This document shows positions 33,656 to 46,969 of a DNA stretch of 64,000 bases, one piece after another. The stretch lies in NCBI RefSeq assembly GCF_030052815.1, contig NC_079510.1:41200853-41264852 (forward strand), given 5' to 3'. This DNA is from Hevea brasiliensis. Taxonomy: Eukaryota; Streptophyta; Magnoliopsida; Malpighiales; Euphorbiaceae. The first letter of the stretch is position 1, and every line of letters starts with the position of its first letter. A model generated the notes under the pieces. It was not told where the DNA came from. It made no database searches and was given only the letters and a program-made list of their open reading frames with translations. The position numbers were made by a program, and so were the translations under genes.

Positions 33656-36600
33656 TGATAACCAATTGTAATTATAACTTAGCATCCAATTATAATTAGA
33701 ACTCCTACACCTACAAGTTAGTTTAGTCGATACATATCTCTTCCATAAGTTATATATAAATACACCTCTATTATAATGAGAATATAAGTCTTGATTCAAA
33801 CACTCATATGATATCAGAGCCTTGTGGCTCCTTCTGTGATGGCCATTGAGCAAAACCTAATTAATTCTTCTGCATCTTTTTCCTTCTCTCAATCTATACG
33901 AATGTCTCTCAGTTTTTGATAGTGAAACTTACGTTCTCCAACTATATTTTGTGGAAAGAGCAAAATTTTCCCTTACTTAATGGGTATAATCTTGTAAGTC
34001 ATATCTCTCCTACTTTTGAACCACCACCATAAACCATTAATAATCAACCAAATCTTGCTTATCTTCCATGGTATAGACAAGATCAAATTGTTTTGAGTTG
34101 GTTATTTTGCTCTATTTCAGAGCTGTTGTTGCCTTAAATAGTTGGTTCTTCTACTGCTAGGGATGGTTGGAACAAATTGGCGACCATCTTCTCTACCAGA
34201 TCGCACACACAAATTATACAATTGCGCAAATAGTTGAAGCATCTTTCCAAAGGACAGCATTGAAACTTACATGAGGCGACCTAAGCAAATTTTTGATCAA
34301 CTGGCCGCATTACAATCTCCTATTACTGAAGAAAATCTTGTGACTCATATCTTAGAGGGTCTTGGTTCTAAGTACCGGCCATTTGTTGAAGCAATTAAAG
34401 CTCGCAATGTTCCTCTCTCTTATGATGATCTGTACGCTCTTTTACTAAGTGAGGAAACTCAGTTAAAATTGGATTCTTCGACAGTTTAAGACTCCATTCA
34501 ACCCATGGCGCAATTTGCTACTAAATCCTTTCATCAGGATGGTACCTTCTTAAACTGTAATTCTGGCCGAGGACATGAACGCTCCCAACAACACTCCTCT
34601 TCGGCTTCAAATCCAAATATTATTTGTTATATCTGTCGGGGATGAGGTCATGTTGCATGCCAATGCCCCTCACCAAAGCAAACCAACACTACCTCTAGCA
34701 TACATCAACCGACAAACTACTTGGCCTCTTCAACCACCTCAGCACTGCAAACTTCGGGAGCCAACTTCCACCTTACAAACAATGCTGGAAATATTGCTCA
34801 TTCTGTTCCCTATCAAGGCACAAATGACATCATGATTGGCAATGGTACAATAATTCCTGTCTTAAACTCTGGTCAATCTATCATGTCTATTAAAAATGTC
34901 TCTTTTATTCTTAATAATATTTTATGTTCTCTTTATGTGCATCGAAATCTTTTATTTGTTCATGCTTTCACTTCACAAAATAATGTGTCTATTGAATTCT
35001 TTCCCTCTTTCTTTGTTATCAAGGATATCCCTATGAAGCAGGTACTTTACCGCGGCCAGAGTGACAACAGTGTCTACACTCTTCCATTGCAGTTATCGTC
35101 TTCCTATTCTTTTAAAGCAAATTTGGTGACATATAGTACTTGGCAACCTCATCTTGCTCATGCCAATGATCGCGCTGTTAGTCATCTTTTGTCTAGTCAT
35201 AAGTTAGCAGTCTCTAATAAGTTCTCTAATTTTCCTTGTCATGCTTGCAGTATTAGTAAAATGCATAAGCTGCCATTTGTTAGTTCTTTATCTAAAGTTT
35301 CTCAACCACTAGAATTAATTTGTTCGGATGTTTGGGGACCTTCCCCTGTTCCTTCTGTTGACGGATTACATTATTATGTTCTATTTTGAGATCATTTTAT
35401 CAAGTATTCTTGGATATATTTTTTGAAACGTAAATTTGATGTTCTTCCTATGTTTATTCAATTTCGTAAATTGATTGAAAAATTTTTTGGTTGTCCCATT
35501 AAAAAGTTTCCAGGCTGATTTTGTGGTGGGGGGGGGGGGGGGGTGGGTGGGTTGAATTTCAAGCTTTAACTAAATATCTCAAACAAAATGGAATTAGCCA
35601 ATGTGTTTCTTGTCCTTATACTCATGAACAAAATGGTTGTGCCGAAAGAAAGTATCGGCATATTATTGAAACTGGATGAGCGTTATTGCATCATGCTAGT
35701 GTTCCTATTAATTATTAGACTTTTGCTTTTGCTACTGCTGTATACATTATTAATCAAATACCATCTGTTCATACTAAGCCACATGAACCCTATGAAATTT
35801 TGTTCAAATCACCACCAAATTACAATGAATTGAAAGTCTTTGGTTGCCTTTGCTACCCTTGGTTAAAGCCGTACACTAAAAATAAATTGGACCCAAAATC
35901 TAAACAATGTGTGTTCCTGGGTTATAGCAAAATTCATAAGAGTTTTATCTACCTGGATACTTCTACTGGAAAAACCTTTATCTCATGTCATATCTTTTAC
36001 TATGAGCAGGTATTTCCCTTTGCGTGTAAGGATGAAATTGGCTCTCCCTCTGCCAAACCAAGCTTACGGCAACATATTGTTCACTTGCCGCCTCCTACTG
36101 CACCCTACCAACCCATGTTAACTTTGTCTGCCACTTATGATGGTATCCTTAGCCCACATCCCTCAATTATCTCACAGCTAGCTTTTCCTCAAATGGACAC
36201 CTCTTTATCACCTTCACATGCAATTATACCTATCCCATCATCACCTACGTCTCCATCCCATGCACCTAATAATTCACCCCAAAGTCCACTACCTACTACC
36301 TCTTCACCATCCATACTATTAAGAAACCTAACACCACTTTCTTCCTCACAAAACAATGGATTGTCACTTGTTGTGGACCTAGCCTCATCTCCACCCCAAC
36401 CACCATTACCTTTTCGAACACATAGCATAACTACCCGAACTCAAATAGGGAGCTTAAAACCTCGGCTCTTCACTGCTCAAGTACCAATTGTTAAAGCACC
36501 AACCTATTATAGCAAAGCTATACAATATCAAGAATGGAGTGATGCCATGCAAGCTGAGATCAATGCATTATTACAAACTGGAACATGGGAGCTGGTTCCA

Positions 36601-36928
36601 AGAGAAATGGCAAAGAACATAGTAGGGTGCAAATGGATTTTTCGAGTTAAACAGAAAGCATATGGCACTGTTGACAAGTTGAAAGCTTGACTTGTCGCAA
36701 AATGGGTACCACCAACAACTTAGAGTGGATTTCCTTGAGACATTCTCGCCAATTGTGAAACCAGCAACTATCCTTTTGATCCTCTCTCATGCCATCACTC
36801 AAAACTGATCCATTAAACAATTAGATGTAAGCAATGCTTTCCTCCATGATGACTTAGAAGCTGAGGTATTTATGGATCAACCTCCAAGTTTTGTTGACAA
36901 GGACAAGCCATTACACATTTGCAAGCTT
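33656..36928 (+). mobile_element. Short-LTR Ty1/copia element, copy 2, 3'-truncated
   Basis: The 5' LTR is 33656-33808, the primer site TGATATCAGAGCC (one change) follows, and the interior is collinear with copies 1, 3 and 4 until CACATTTGCAAGCTT in the RT region. YVDD, RNase H and the 3' LTR are missing because of the tandem duplication junction. Confidence 0.92.
33839..36928 (+). pseudogene. Copia gag-pol pseudogene, copy 2 (truncated)
   Basis: Gag fragment at 34271-34489 (LVTHILEGLGSKYRPFVEAI), protease and pre-integrase region at 34721-35389 with the protease motif reading TSGA instead of D[ST]GA, integrase broken by a 16-base G run (35528-35543), and an open stretch at 35800-36690 from the integrase end through the Ser/Pro linker into the start of RT (VGCKWIFRVKQKA). 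Stops: TGA after DKLKA, TGA in NQN.S, and others. RT catalytic residues and RNase H are absent. It is non-functional. Confidence 0.9.
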
Positions 36929-36930
36929 TA

Positions 36931-38547
36931 TTATATATTTATTTATTTATTATTATTGATTTGAAATTTCACGTAGAATTATATATATGAATCATTGCTT
37001 TATTCTATAATTATTTCAAATCCACCTACCCCAAGAGAGGGCACCACAGCCACCAGTTGCGAAATTGCATCTCTATATCCCTTCACTTCATCAACAAGGA
37101 AACGACACTGCATATCCCTTTACTATTCCCTCATCGCTCCTTTTCTTTTTTCAACCTTGCTAATATTTCTGCTATCTTTATCTTCTTTTTTTTTCCTTTT
37201 AAAAAAAAATCTATCTCCATTGCCTTCTTCTCCTTCTCTCTTCTCCAGCCATATCTAATAAATAAGTTAATGATATAATGTAATATAATCAATTTGTAAT
37301 TAAATTTTAATAGAAACGTTCTACCCCAAAATTTCTTGACTAATTCCTTTCCTTTCCCGTTGACATTGAGTATCAAATCAACCAGTTTCACATTGATCAC
37401 TTGCAACTGCAAGCACTTACACAACTTTCATACATTTATGCGCACATATTTTCTTCCAATTGAATGTCAACCGACATATAAGTTGAAGTTTCCATTTCCT
37501 TGATCGGGAAAAAAAAAAAATTATAACCTACATTACCATTCATACAAATGAAATATTTCATGAATTATTTGAATAAAAAAATTATAATTTTGACATGCAT
37601 TTAAGAAGATATTAGTTATAATAAAACAAAATTGTTTAAAAATATTCAATAAAGATAATTCATATAATTAATTGAAGTAAATCTTTTATTAAAAAAAAAA
37701 GGAAAAAGAAAAATACTCCAAGCAGGGGTAAAAGAATGCAGAGTCCATTATTGATTTTTGGAATCAAGCTTCAATTACACAACCCTTTGTTGATTTTTTG
37801 GTATTGAACTAGAAATATTTTGTTTTTTTATGCAACACCACTATTTTCATTATTATCTTGTTATTTCTTCTTTCAAAGATAAAATTCATTAAAAGAGATA
37901 AACGTGGCCCGAGGCTCAAATATGCAAGTTAGCTCTAGGTTTAAAACATGGAAAGGGGCAGGTAAGGCCCATCATCGCTAGTTTAACGCAGGAAAGCCAA
38001 TAGGCCCAAAAAAAAAAAAAAACGTAAGCCACGGAAGCTAGAGGGCAGCCATGCTCCTTCCACCATTTGTAACTCCGGTAGTAGGGAGAGGCCACCCCAA
38101 TAAGCAGGCAACCCCAGACGTGCCAAAAACCATAAATCGCAAAAAAGAACAAAGCATTTTAACCAAAACCAAGGCTTCCTTCCCTTGATGTCTGGACCTC
38201 CAAATTCTCACAACCTAGATTCATCACTAGCAGCCAATGGAGGGTGGTGCACATAGAGCTCACGACTTCTCACTCTCATATAATTTTAAGGGTAAGTGAC
38301 CACTAGGCGATCCACATGAGACACTAGAGATGCAACCAAGCAATTCTCTTTAGAGAGCAACCACTAAACCTTGGATCACTCAACTCTATCTCATCTCCAT
38401 TAATTAATTATTTATGAGAATCAAATTCTTGTAGCTCGATGGAATGAAGGATTAGTGATGGCCTGATCTTGATTTACTTCCAATTGCATCATCTTTATCT
38501 TCAGCAAAATTTCGATGCTCCTCACCATCCACACTTGAGGCAAAAAG
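36931..38547. repeat. Segment A, extra copy in unit 2 (5'-truncated)
   Basis: Starts inside segment A at the point matching 32038. Its end lacks a few bases around CAACCACTGTTGT relative to the other copies (CAACTCTATCTC near 38382). It is non-coding. Confidence 0.88.
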
Positions 38548-41500
38548 TGATAACCAATTGTAATTTTAACTCAGCATCCAATTATAATTATAACTCTTGC
38601 ACCTACAAGTTAGTTTAGTCGATTCATTTCTCTTCCATAAGTTGTATATAAATACGCCTCTATTGTAATGAGAATATAAGTCTTGGTTCAAACACTCATA
38701 AGATATCAGAGCCTTGTGGCTCCTTCTGTGATGGCCATTGAGCAAAACCTAATTAATTCTTCTGCATCTTTTTCCTTCTCTCAATCTATACGAATGTCTC
38801 TCAGTTTTTTATAGTGAAACTTACGTTCTCCAACTATATTTTGTGGAAAGTACAGATTTTTCTCTTACTTAATGGGTATAATCTTGTAAGTCATATCTCT
38901 CCTACTTCTGAACCACCACCATAAACCATTGATAATCAACCAAATCTTGCTTATCTTCCATGGTATAGACAAGATCAAATTGTTTTGAGTTGGTTATTTT
39001 GCTCTATTCCAGAGCTGTTGCTGCCTTAAATAGTTGGTTCTTCTATTGCTAGGGACGCTTGGAACAAATTGACGACCATCTTCTCTACCAGATCATACAC
39101 ACAAATTATACAATTGCGTAAATAGTTGAAGCATCTTTCCAAAGGATCCGATAGCATTGAAACTTACATGAGGCGAGCTACGCAAATTTTTGATCTACTG
39201 GCTGCATTACAATCTCCTATTACTGAAGAAAATCTTGTGACTCATATCTTAGAGGGTCTTGGTTCTAAGTACCAGCCATTTGTTAAAGCTATTAAAGCTC
39301 GCAATGTTCCTCTCTCTTATGATGATCTGTACGCTCTTTTACTAAGTGAGGAAACTCAGTTAAAATTGGATTCTTTGACAGTTTAAGACTCCATTCAACC
39401 CATGACACAATTTGCTACTAAATCCTTTCATCAGGGTGGTACCTCCTTAAACTGCAATTCTGGCCAAGGACATGAACGCTCCCAACAACACTCCTCTTCG
39501 GCTTCAAATCCAAATATTATTTGTTATATCTATCGGGGACAAGGTCATGTTGCATGCCAATGCCCCTCACCAAAGCAAACCAACACTACCTCTAGCATGC
39601 ATCAACCGACAAACTACCTAGCCTCTTCAACCACCTCAGCACCACAAACTTCGGGAGCCAACATCCACCTTACAAACAATGCTGGAAATATTGCTCATCC
39701 TGTTCCCTATCAAGGCACAAATGACATCATGATTGGCAATGGTACAACAATTCCTGTGTTAAACTTTGGTCAATCTATCATGTCTATTAAAAATGTCTCT
39801 TTTATTCTTAATAATATTTTATGTTCTCCTTATGTGCATCGAAATCTTTTATTTGTTCATGCTTTCACTTCACAAAATAATGTGTCTATTGAATTCTTTC
39901 CCACTTTCTTTGTTATCAAGGATATCCCTATGAAGCAGGTACTCTACCGCGGCCAGAGTGACAACGGTGTCTACACTCTTCCATTGTAGCTATCGTCTTC
40001 CTATTCTTTTAAAGCAAATTTGGTGACATTTAGTACTTGGCATGCTCATCTTGCTCATGCCAATGATCGTGCTGTTAGTCATCTTTTGTCTAGTCTTAAG
40101 TTAGCAGTCTCTAATAAGTTCTCTGATTTTCCTTGTCTTGCTTACAGTATTAGTAAAATGCATAAGCTGCCATTTGTTAGTTCTTTATTTAAAGTGTTTC
40201 AACCACTAGAATTAATTTGTTCGGATGTTTGGGGACCTTCCCCTGTTCCTTCTGTTGATGGATTTCATTATTATGTTATATTTTGGATCATTTTAGCAAG
40301 TATTCTTGGATATATTTTTTGAAACGCAAATTTGATGTTCCTATGTTTATTCAATTTCTTAAATTGATTGAAAAATATTTTGGTTGTCCCATTAAAAAGT
40401 TTCCAGGTTGATTTTGTTTTGGAAGGGGGGGGTGTGAATTTCAAGCTTTAACTAAATATCTCAAAGAAAATGGAATTAGCCAATGTGTTTCTTGTCCTTA
40501 TACTAATGAACAAAATGATTGTGCCGAAAGAAAGTATCGGCATATTGTTGAAACTGGACGAGCGTTATTGCATCATGCTAGTGTTCCTATTAATTATTGG
40601 ACTTTTGCTTTTGCTACTGCTATATACATTATTAATCAAATACGATCTGTTCATACTAAGCCACATGCACCCTATGAAATTTTGTTCAAATCACCACCAA
40701 ATTACAATGAATTGAAAGTCTTTGGTTGCCTTTGCTACCCTTGGTTAAAGCCGTGCAATAAAAATAAATTGGACCCAAAATCTAAACAATGTGTGTTCCT
40801 GGATTATAGCAAAATTCATAAGGGTTATATCTGCCTGGATACTTCTACTGGAAAAACCTTTATCTCATGCCATGTCTTTTTCTATGAGCAGGTATTTCCC
40901 TTTACGTGTAAGGATGAAATTGGCTCTCCCTCTGCCAAACCAAGCTTACGGCAACATATTGTTCACTTGCCACCTCCTATTGCACCCTACCAACCCATGT
41001 TAACTTTGTCTCCCACTTATGATGGTATCCTTAGCCCACATCCCTCAACGATCTCACAGCTGGCTTTTCCTCAAATGGACACCTCTTTACCACCTTCACA
41101 TGCAATTATACCTATCCCATCATCACCTACGTCTCCATCCCATGCACCTAATAATTCACCGCAAAGTCCATTACCTACTACCTCTTCACCATCCATAATA
41201 CTAAGAAACCTAACACCACTTTCTTCCTCACAAAGCAATGGATTGTCACTTGTTGTGGACCTAACCTCATCTCCACCCCAACCACCACTGCCTTCTCAAA
41301 CACATAGCATAACTACCCGAACTCAAACAGGGAGCTTAAAACCTCAGCTCTTCACTGCTCAAGTACCAATTGTTGAAGCACCAACCTATTATAGTAAAGT
41401 TATACAATATCAAGAATGGAGTGATGCCATGCAAGCTGAGATCAATGCATTATTACAAACTGGAACATGGGAGCTAGTTCCAAGAGAAATGGCAAAGAAC

Positions 41501-43073
41501 ATAGTAGGGTGCAAATGGATTTTTCGAGTTAAACAGAAAGCAGACGGCATTATTGACAAGTTGAAAGCTTGACTTGTCGCAAAGGGGTACCACCAACAAG
41601 TTAGAGTGGATTTCCTTGAGACATTCTCACCAATTGTGAAACCAGCAACTATCCATTTGATCCTCTCTCATGCTATCACTCAAAACTGATCCATTAAACA
41701 ATTAGATGTAAGCAATGCTTTCCTCCATGATGACTTGGAAACTGAGGTATTTATGGATCAACCTCTAGGTTTTGTTGATAAGGACAAGCCATTACACATT
41801 TGCAAGCTTCGTCGCTCCTTATATGGCCTTCAACAGGGCCCTCGCCAATGGTACAAATGTCTAATAGGGGCACTTTAAACTCATGGCTTCCAATGTTCAT
41901 CTGCAAACTCTTCTTTGTTTCATTATAAGTCCAATAGTGTGCATGCCTTCTGCCTTGTCTATGCAGATGACCTCATTCTCATAGGTAGTAACTCCATATT
42001 TCTTAAACAACTTATTGATTCTCTAAGTGGTGAGTTAATGTTAAAAGACTTGGGGACTCTTGATTACTTTTTCGGCATTGAAGTAATGAGAATAGAGTTT
42101 GGATTACTTCTCACTCAAACCAAGTACATCAATGATCTTTTATAAAAGGCAAACATGTCAACTTGCAATGGCATTTCTGCTCCAGCAGTTTCAGGTGAAA
42201 AACTTCAAGCATTGAATGGTCCAACAGCTACCGATCCCACTATGTGCCGCACTATAGTTGGTGGCCTCCAGTATTTGTCTCTCACTTACCCTAATATTTC
42301 ATTTGCTGTTCATCAAGTTTCACAATTTGTTCACTCCCTCACTGAAAATCATTGGATGGCCGTTAAGCGAGTACTAAGATATCTCCAATCCACGAAGCAG
42401 CATGGGCTTCTTCTAACAAGTCATCTCATTATGATATAAATATTTATACGGATGCAGATTGGGCATGCAATGTCGATGACAGGAAATCGATCACTGGCTT
42501 TGCTATCTACATGGGCAATAATCTAATATCCTAGATATCACATAAGCAACCAACAGTTGCAAGGTCATCCACTGAAGCTGAATATCATGCTATTGGTATG
42601 GCAAGAGCTGAAGTCACATGGTTACAATCCTTGTTACGGGATATTTCTCTTCCAACTCCAACCATTCCTAAGCTTTGGTGTGACAATGTTGGAGTGACAT
42701 ACCTATCTGCAAATCCTATCTTTCATGCTAAGATGAAACACATAGAAGTCAACTTCCATTTTGTCTATGACAAAGTAGCCAAGAAAGAGATTGAGGGGCG
42801 CTACATTTCTATGAAGGAACAAATCACTAATATTTTCACTAAAGCTCTACCTCAACAGTGTCATAACTTTCTAAAAACAAAGCTAACAATTCAACCTCTC
42901 TGAGTTAAAATTGCAGAGGCGTGATAAGGTTTATAATGATGTATATGTATCCAATTGTAATTATAACTCCTGCACCTATAAGTTAGGTTAGCCAATACAT
43001 ATCTCTTCCATAAGTTGTATATAAAAACACCTCTATTATAATGAGAATATAAGTCTTGTTTCAAACACTCATA
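38548..43073 (+). mobile_element. Short-LTR Ty1/copia element, copy 3 (unit 2)
   Basis: 5' LTR 38548-38700 and 3' LTR 42922-43073; the interior is collinear with copy 1. The 3' LTR keeps the GGTTTATAATGATG stretch missing from the 5' LTR but has lost one of two CAATTGTAATTATAACTC direct repeats. The primer site is slightly altered (AGATATCAGAGCC). Confidence 0.92.
38731..42903 (+). pseudogene. Copia gag-pol pseudogene, copy 3
   Basis: Gag part at 39126-39386; zinc-knuckle and protease region at 39402-39989, where the knuckle reads CYIYRGQGHVACQC (second Cys lost) and the protease site reads TSGA; pre-integrase and integrase start at 40020-40322; integrase core interrupted by an 8-base G run (40425-40432); longest surviving frame 40568-41572 (334 codons: integrase C-part, Ser/Pro linker, RT start); RT tail at 41915-42145 with YADD in place of YVDD; RT thumb and RNase H pieces at 42155-42439 and 42598-42903. 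Shared stops with copies 1 and 4 include TGA after DKLKA and TAA after YINDLL. It is non-functional. Confidence 0.9.
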
Positions 43074-43897
43074 AAAATGACAAGAAAATTATAACCAATA
43101 TTTAAGCCTAATCAGATAGTTGATTAGAATTGATATGAAAAATATGTAATTTCAAAGTCAATGATTATTCAAAATAAGAAAAATGTTATACATAATCTAT
43201 AAATAATGGGTAAAGGAAAAGGTTTTTTTTTTTTCTGTTTTAGAAGAGGGCAGAAAGAACCTTTAAGGAATAGTATATATAAAAACTAAAATACACTTAC
43301 TGATGCAGGGGATTTTAGGCTGTTCAGCCAACACTATTTCGATTGACAACAACACTCACAGGTCAGAGAGGAGAATGCAAGATGAAATGTGTCAGACCTA
43401 ACTTTACATCAAAAAATATTTATGAAGCACTTTTGTTTTATAACATCAAAATTGGATTGAATAATATTGGCTTTTGCTAATTGATAGTTGAATTTATTAT
43501 ATATTTCTTTTTGAGAAATACCTATATATAGAGTTGTTTTATGATTTTTTTTTTTTTTAGTTTCTATAGAGAACACACCAAAAACACATCCCTTATAAAC
43601 AAAATTATAGTAATTTTTATCATTTTTTACTGGTTTTTTCTACCATTTATCAAAGAGTTTATTCTATTTGTGATTTTACTTTATAGATTTAGTATTATAG
43701 TCAATTGAGTACTCCTTTGACTATTATATTTTATAGTTGATTCTTTTTAGGGCACGTTGGATGATTATTCACCATTTGATAATTTGACTATTTGCTTATT
43801 GACTTTATCAAGTGACTGAAGTGAATAATTCTATTTCTATATAATAATCAATAATGACTCTTTGATTTAGAAAATCAATTTGGATATCTATTTAAGA

Positions 43898-44198
43898 CTC
43901 CATTTGTTTTAGAAAATATTTTTCTAACTTTTGGAGTATTTAGAAAAATAGGTGAACAAAAAATATTTTCTTAATTCAAGAATAAATTAATTTATTTTTA
44001 AGAAAAATAATCATTTTTTAAATTTTGATAATCTTATTAAATGTGAAAATATTATGTACATAATATAGACACATATCATTAGTTTAATATTATAACTGAA
44101 TACTGAAAAATATTTTCATTAAAAACATTTTTTTAGATAACAAGTTTCATAAAAAAATATTTTTCATATATAAGATATATTCTGCAAAACAAATGAAG
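43898..44198. mobile_element. Putative MITE, copy 2
   Basis: Duplicate of the element at 23153-23456 with the same inverted ends (CTCCATTTGTTTT and CAAAACAAATGAAG). Confidence 0.5.
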
Positions 44199-44286
44199 CA
44201 ATTAACAAATATTTTAATTGTGATTAGGAAAACCAGTGAAAGGTAGTCATCTAACCAGGTCAAATAATTTGGATACTCCTCATGAA

Positions 44287-45851
44287 CACTACAATAAAAA
44301 ATCAAATTAACAACAGATTTTTGCAACCGATTTTAATCTATTACGGATAGCAATAGATTTTATAACCAATTTTTAATTTTGTTGCAATTTTGGAAAAAAA
44401 TTATATGAAGTAATACTTTAGTAATAAAAAAAAATTCCATTGCAAATAGCAATGGATTTACATTCATTACTAAAATTTGTTGCAAATTGACATTGTAAAA
44501 ATATTTAAATATAAATGTAGCAATGAATTTAATTTTGCAATGAATTTTATCAGCAATGGAATTTCTAATCCATTGCTATTTTCATAAAATTAAAACAAAA
44601 TAACTATATAAATTTTATTGGGGATCATTAAAATTTTTTTTATCAAATTAGTAACGGATTTTAAAATCTGTCACTAATTTTAAAAGGGAAAAATCTAACC
44701 ATTAAAATTTCAAAAGTACATATAATTATAATTAGCAATGGATTTGGAATTTCATTGTTTTTTAAGGGGGAAAATCTCACCATAAAAATTTAAAAGTGTG
44801 TATAATTATACTTATCTATTGCTTTTTTTTGGAGGGGTTGAATAAATTTTGGTGCCTAAATTTAGCAATAAATTTTAAATCTGTTGTTAAATCCATTGCT
44901 AATTTGCAAATATATTTCTTCATATACTTCATTTCCCTTCTTCATATACTTCATTCACTTATTTTCTTCTCTTCATTACAATCTTTCTTCTTTCATTTTC
45001 TTCCCAATTATATAATTTCTTCTTCCTTTTTTTCATTCTCTTCATTTAATATTGATTTTCTATCATCAATTTCTTCCCTTTATTTCATTTCCTTCCCAAA
45101 TCTCTAATTTTTCTCCATCTTCTTTCTTTCCTTCTATTTCCTTTTCTATCATTAATTTCTTCCATTTTCTTCCTAATTATCTCATCATTTTCTCAATTTT
45201 TTCTTTCATTTTCTTCTATTTTCTCTTATCATTTTCTTTTATCATTTCTCGCATTTTCTTCACTTTTCCTATTTACCTTTTATTTTCCATTTTCATTAAT
45301 ATAATTTCCCTCAATTCATTTTTTCACCACATTTTTTTTCGGAAATAATATTTTTTACTCTCATTATAATGTATCTATGATGACTATTAATAACAATTTA
45401 TGTATCAATTAAAATTTATAAATCGGTTATAATATTAAAATTTCAAATTTTAATATTAAAATTTTAAATTTTAATACTAAAATTAAAATTTTATAATATT
45501 AAATAACATCAAATTTGCAACGCATTATAAATCGGTTGCAATTTGCAACGGAAGTCCGTTAATAAATCGATTGCAAATAGCAACAAATTATTTTTTTTTA
45601 TAATTTTTTAAAGTTAATTAAGTTAGCAATGGAAAACATTGTCCTTTGCTATTTAGCAATGGAATTATTCATTGTTAAATCTGTTGCTAATTGCAGTAGA
45701 AATTAAAATCTATTACTAAGAGAATTAGCAACGAGGCTCGCTGCAACGGACAACAATCGGTTGCAAATCCGTTGCTAAATCATTTAGCAATGGATTTTTA
45801 TAAATTAGCAATGTAAAAAATCTATTGCTAATCCGCATTTTTCTTATAGTA
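44287..45851. mobile_element. Non-autonomous CACTA-like transposon, copy 2
   Basis: Duplicate of 23543-25187, with the same CACTACAATAAAAA end, subterminal GTTGCTAAAT-type motifs and pyrimidine tract (about 44920-45340). It is about 80 bp shorter because of small deletions in the low-complexity parts. No transposase. Confidence 0.7.
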
Positions 45852-45939
45852 AGATCGATAAAGGTAAGCCTTTGACTAAGTCGATTAATTTGAATGCTCA
45901 TTATTTATCCTCTCAAAGCTAGTAAAATCCTATATATAT

Positions 45940-46968
45940 ATACTCAATAGGCGGCAGAGCCAGTCCGTTATGAATATATATACATATATTTATGCAAGAT
46001 ATGCGGTTAAACCAGCCATATGCATGCAAGAAAGATTTGTAATTTTGTAAGAAATCTGTAAAATACTTACTTCAAAATTTTATAAACTTTGAAAGTTTGT
46101 ACAGAGGTTTTGGAGATGTAATTACAGGTAGGACGTACAAAGGTTGCTCAACACATGAGCTTCCTAGGATCTACTACAAGGAAGTTACAAGGTTTTATAA
46201 GTGAGGTAGAGGTAGGGCACCTTGGAGCACTCTCAAAGGACTCCTCTTTGCTATCCAAATTATGAACACAGCCTAGATTTCAGTATTCCTCATTTCACAG
46301 CAGCCTGGATATCTGGAATTAGATTTCTAGATCCAAGAAAGCTATTTAAATGGGGAATGTTAGCTGAAGTCAGGATTACAAAATCTAAATGTGAAGTAGC
46401 TAGGTTCTTGGGAAATAGAGTTCATCGAGAAGTCAGAAAATTTCTACTTTCTCAAAAACCAGTCAATGTAAACATCATCTCAACACCCCCAGAAGTATTA
46501 ACAAATATCACCTTAAGATCATTTTACCAACCTCTCTAATACCAAGGACGCACAGGGATCGAGAGGGGGATAAGCTAACAGGGTAGAAACTACCCTCTAA
46601 ATCTTGAAAAATAAACAAATAATTAAAGAAATAAACAAAATATACAAGAAAGGGAAATATTCAGAAATGAAATTTAAATATAATATATATATACTCAATA
46701 AGCAGTAGAGCCAGTCTGTTATAAATATATGTATATATATTTATGCAAGATAGGCGGTTGAACCAGCCATATGCATGCAAGAAAGATTTGTAATTTTGTA
46801 AGAAATTTGTAAAATACTTACTTCAAAATTTTATAAACTTTGAAAGTTTGTACAAATATTTTGGAGATGTAATTCTAGGTAGGACGTACAAAGGTTGCTC
46901 AACACGTGAGTTTCCTAGGATCTACTACAAGGAAGTTACAAGGTTTTATAAGTGAGGTAGAGGTAGGG
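45940..46968. repeat. Pair of 280 bp direct repeats, copy 2
   Basis: Members at about 45940-46215 and 46685-46968 match the pair at 25309-25582 and 26185-26468. Here the region between lacks the TA array seen in copy 1. Confidence 0.72.
46222..46539 (+). other. Conserved open frame of unknown nature, copy 2 (no ATG)
   Basis: Counterpart of 25586-25903: same length, TTG first codon, numerous amino-acid differences. No domain recognised. Conservation of openness in two copies is weak evidence for coding in the ancestor. Confidence 0.35.
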
Positions 46969-46969
46969 T

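Larger units (their letters stand above)
32038..41809. repeat. Local tandem duplication of about 4.9 kb
   Basis: 32038-36928 and 36931-41809 are direct tandem copies running from the middle of segment A to the middle of the copia RT. The junction lies where copia copy 2 stops just after AAGCTT (36923-36928) and segment A sequence starts at TTATATATTTATT (36931). The two members differ by many substitutions and small indels, so the event is not recent. Mechanism is inferred: little shared sequence is visible at the junction, which favours end joining or template switching over recombination between long homologies. Confidence 0.85.

Noticed and set aside
36189..36428. 79-codon frame antisense to the copia linker
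   Set aside because: It is a shadow of the Ser/Pro-rich linker on the other strand.
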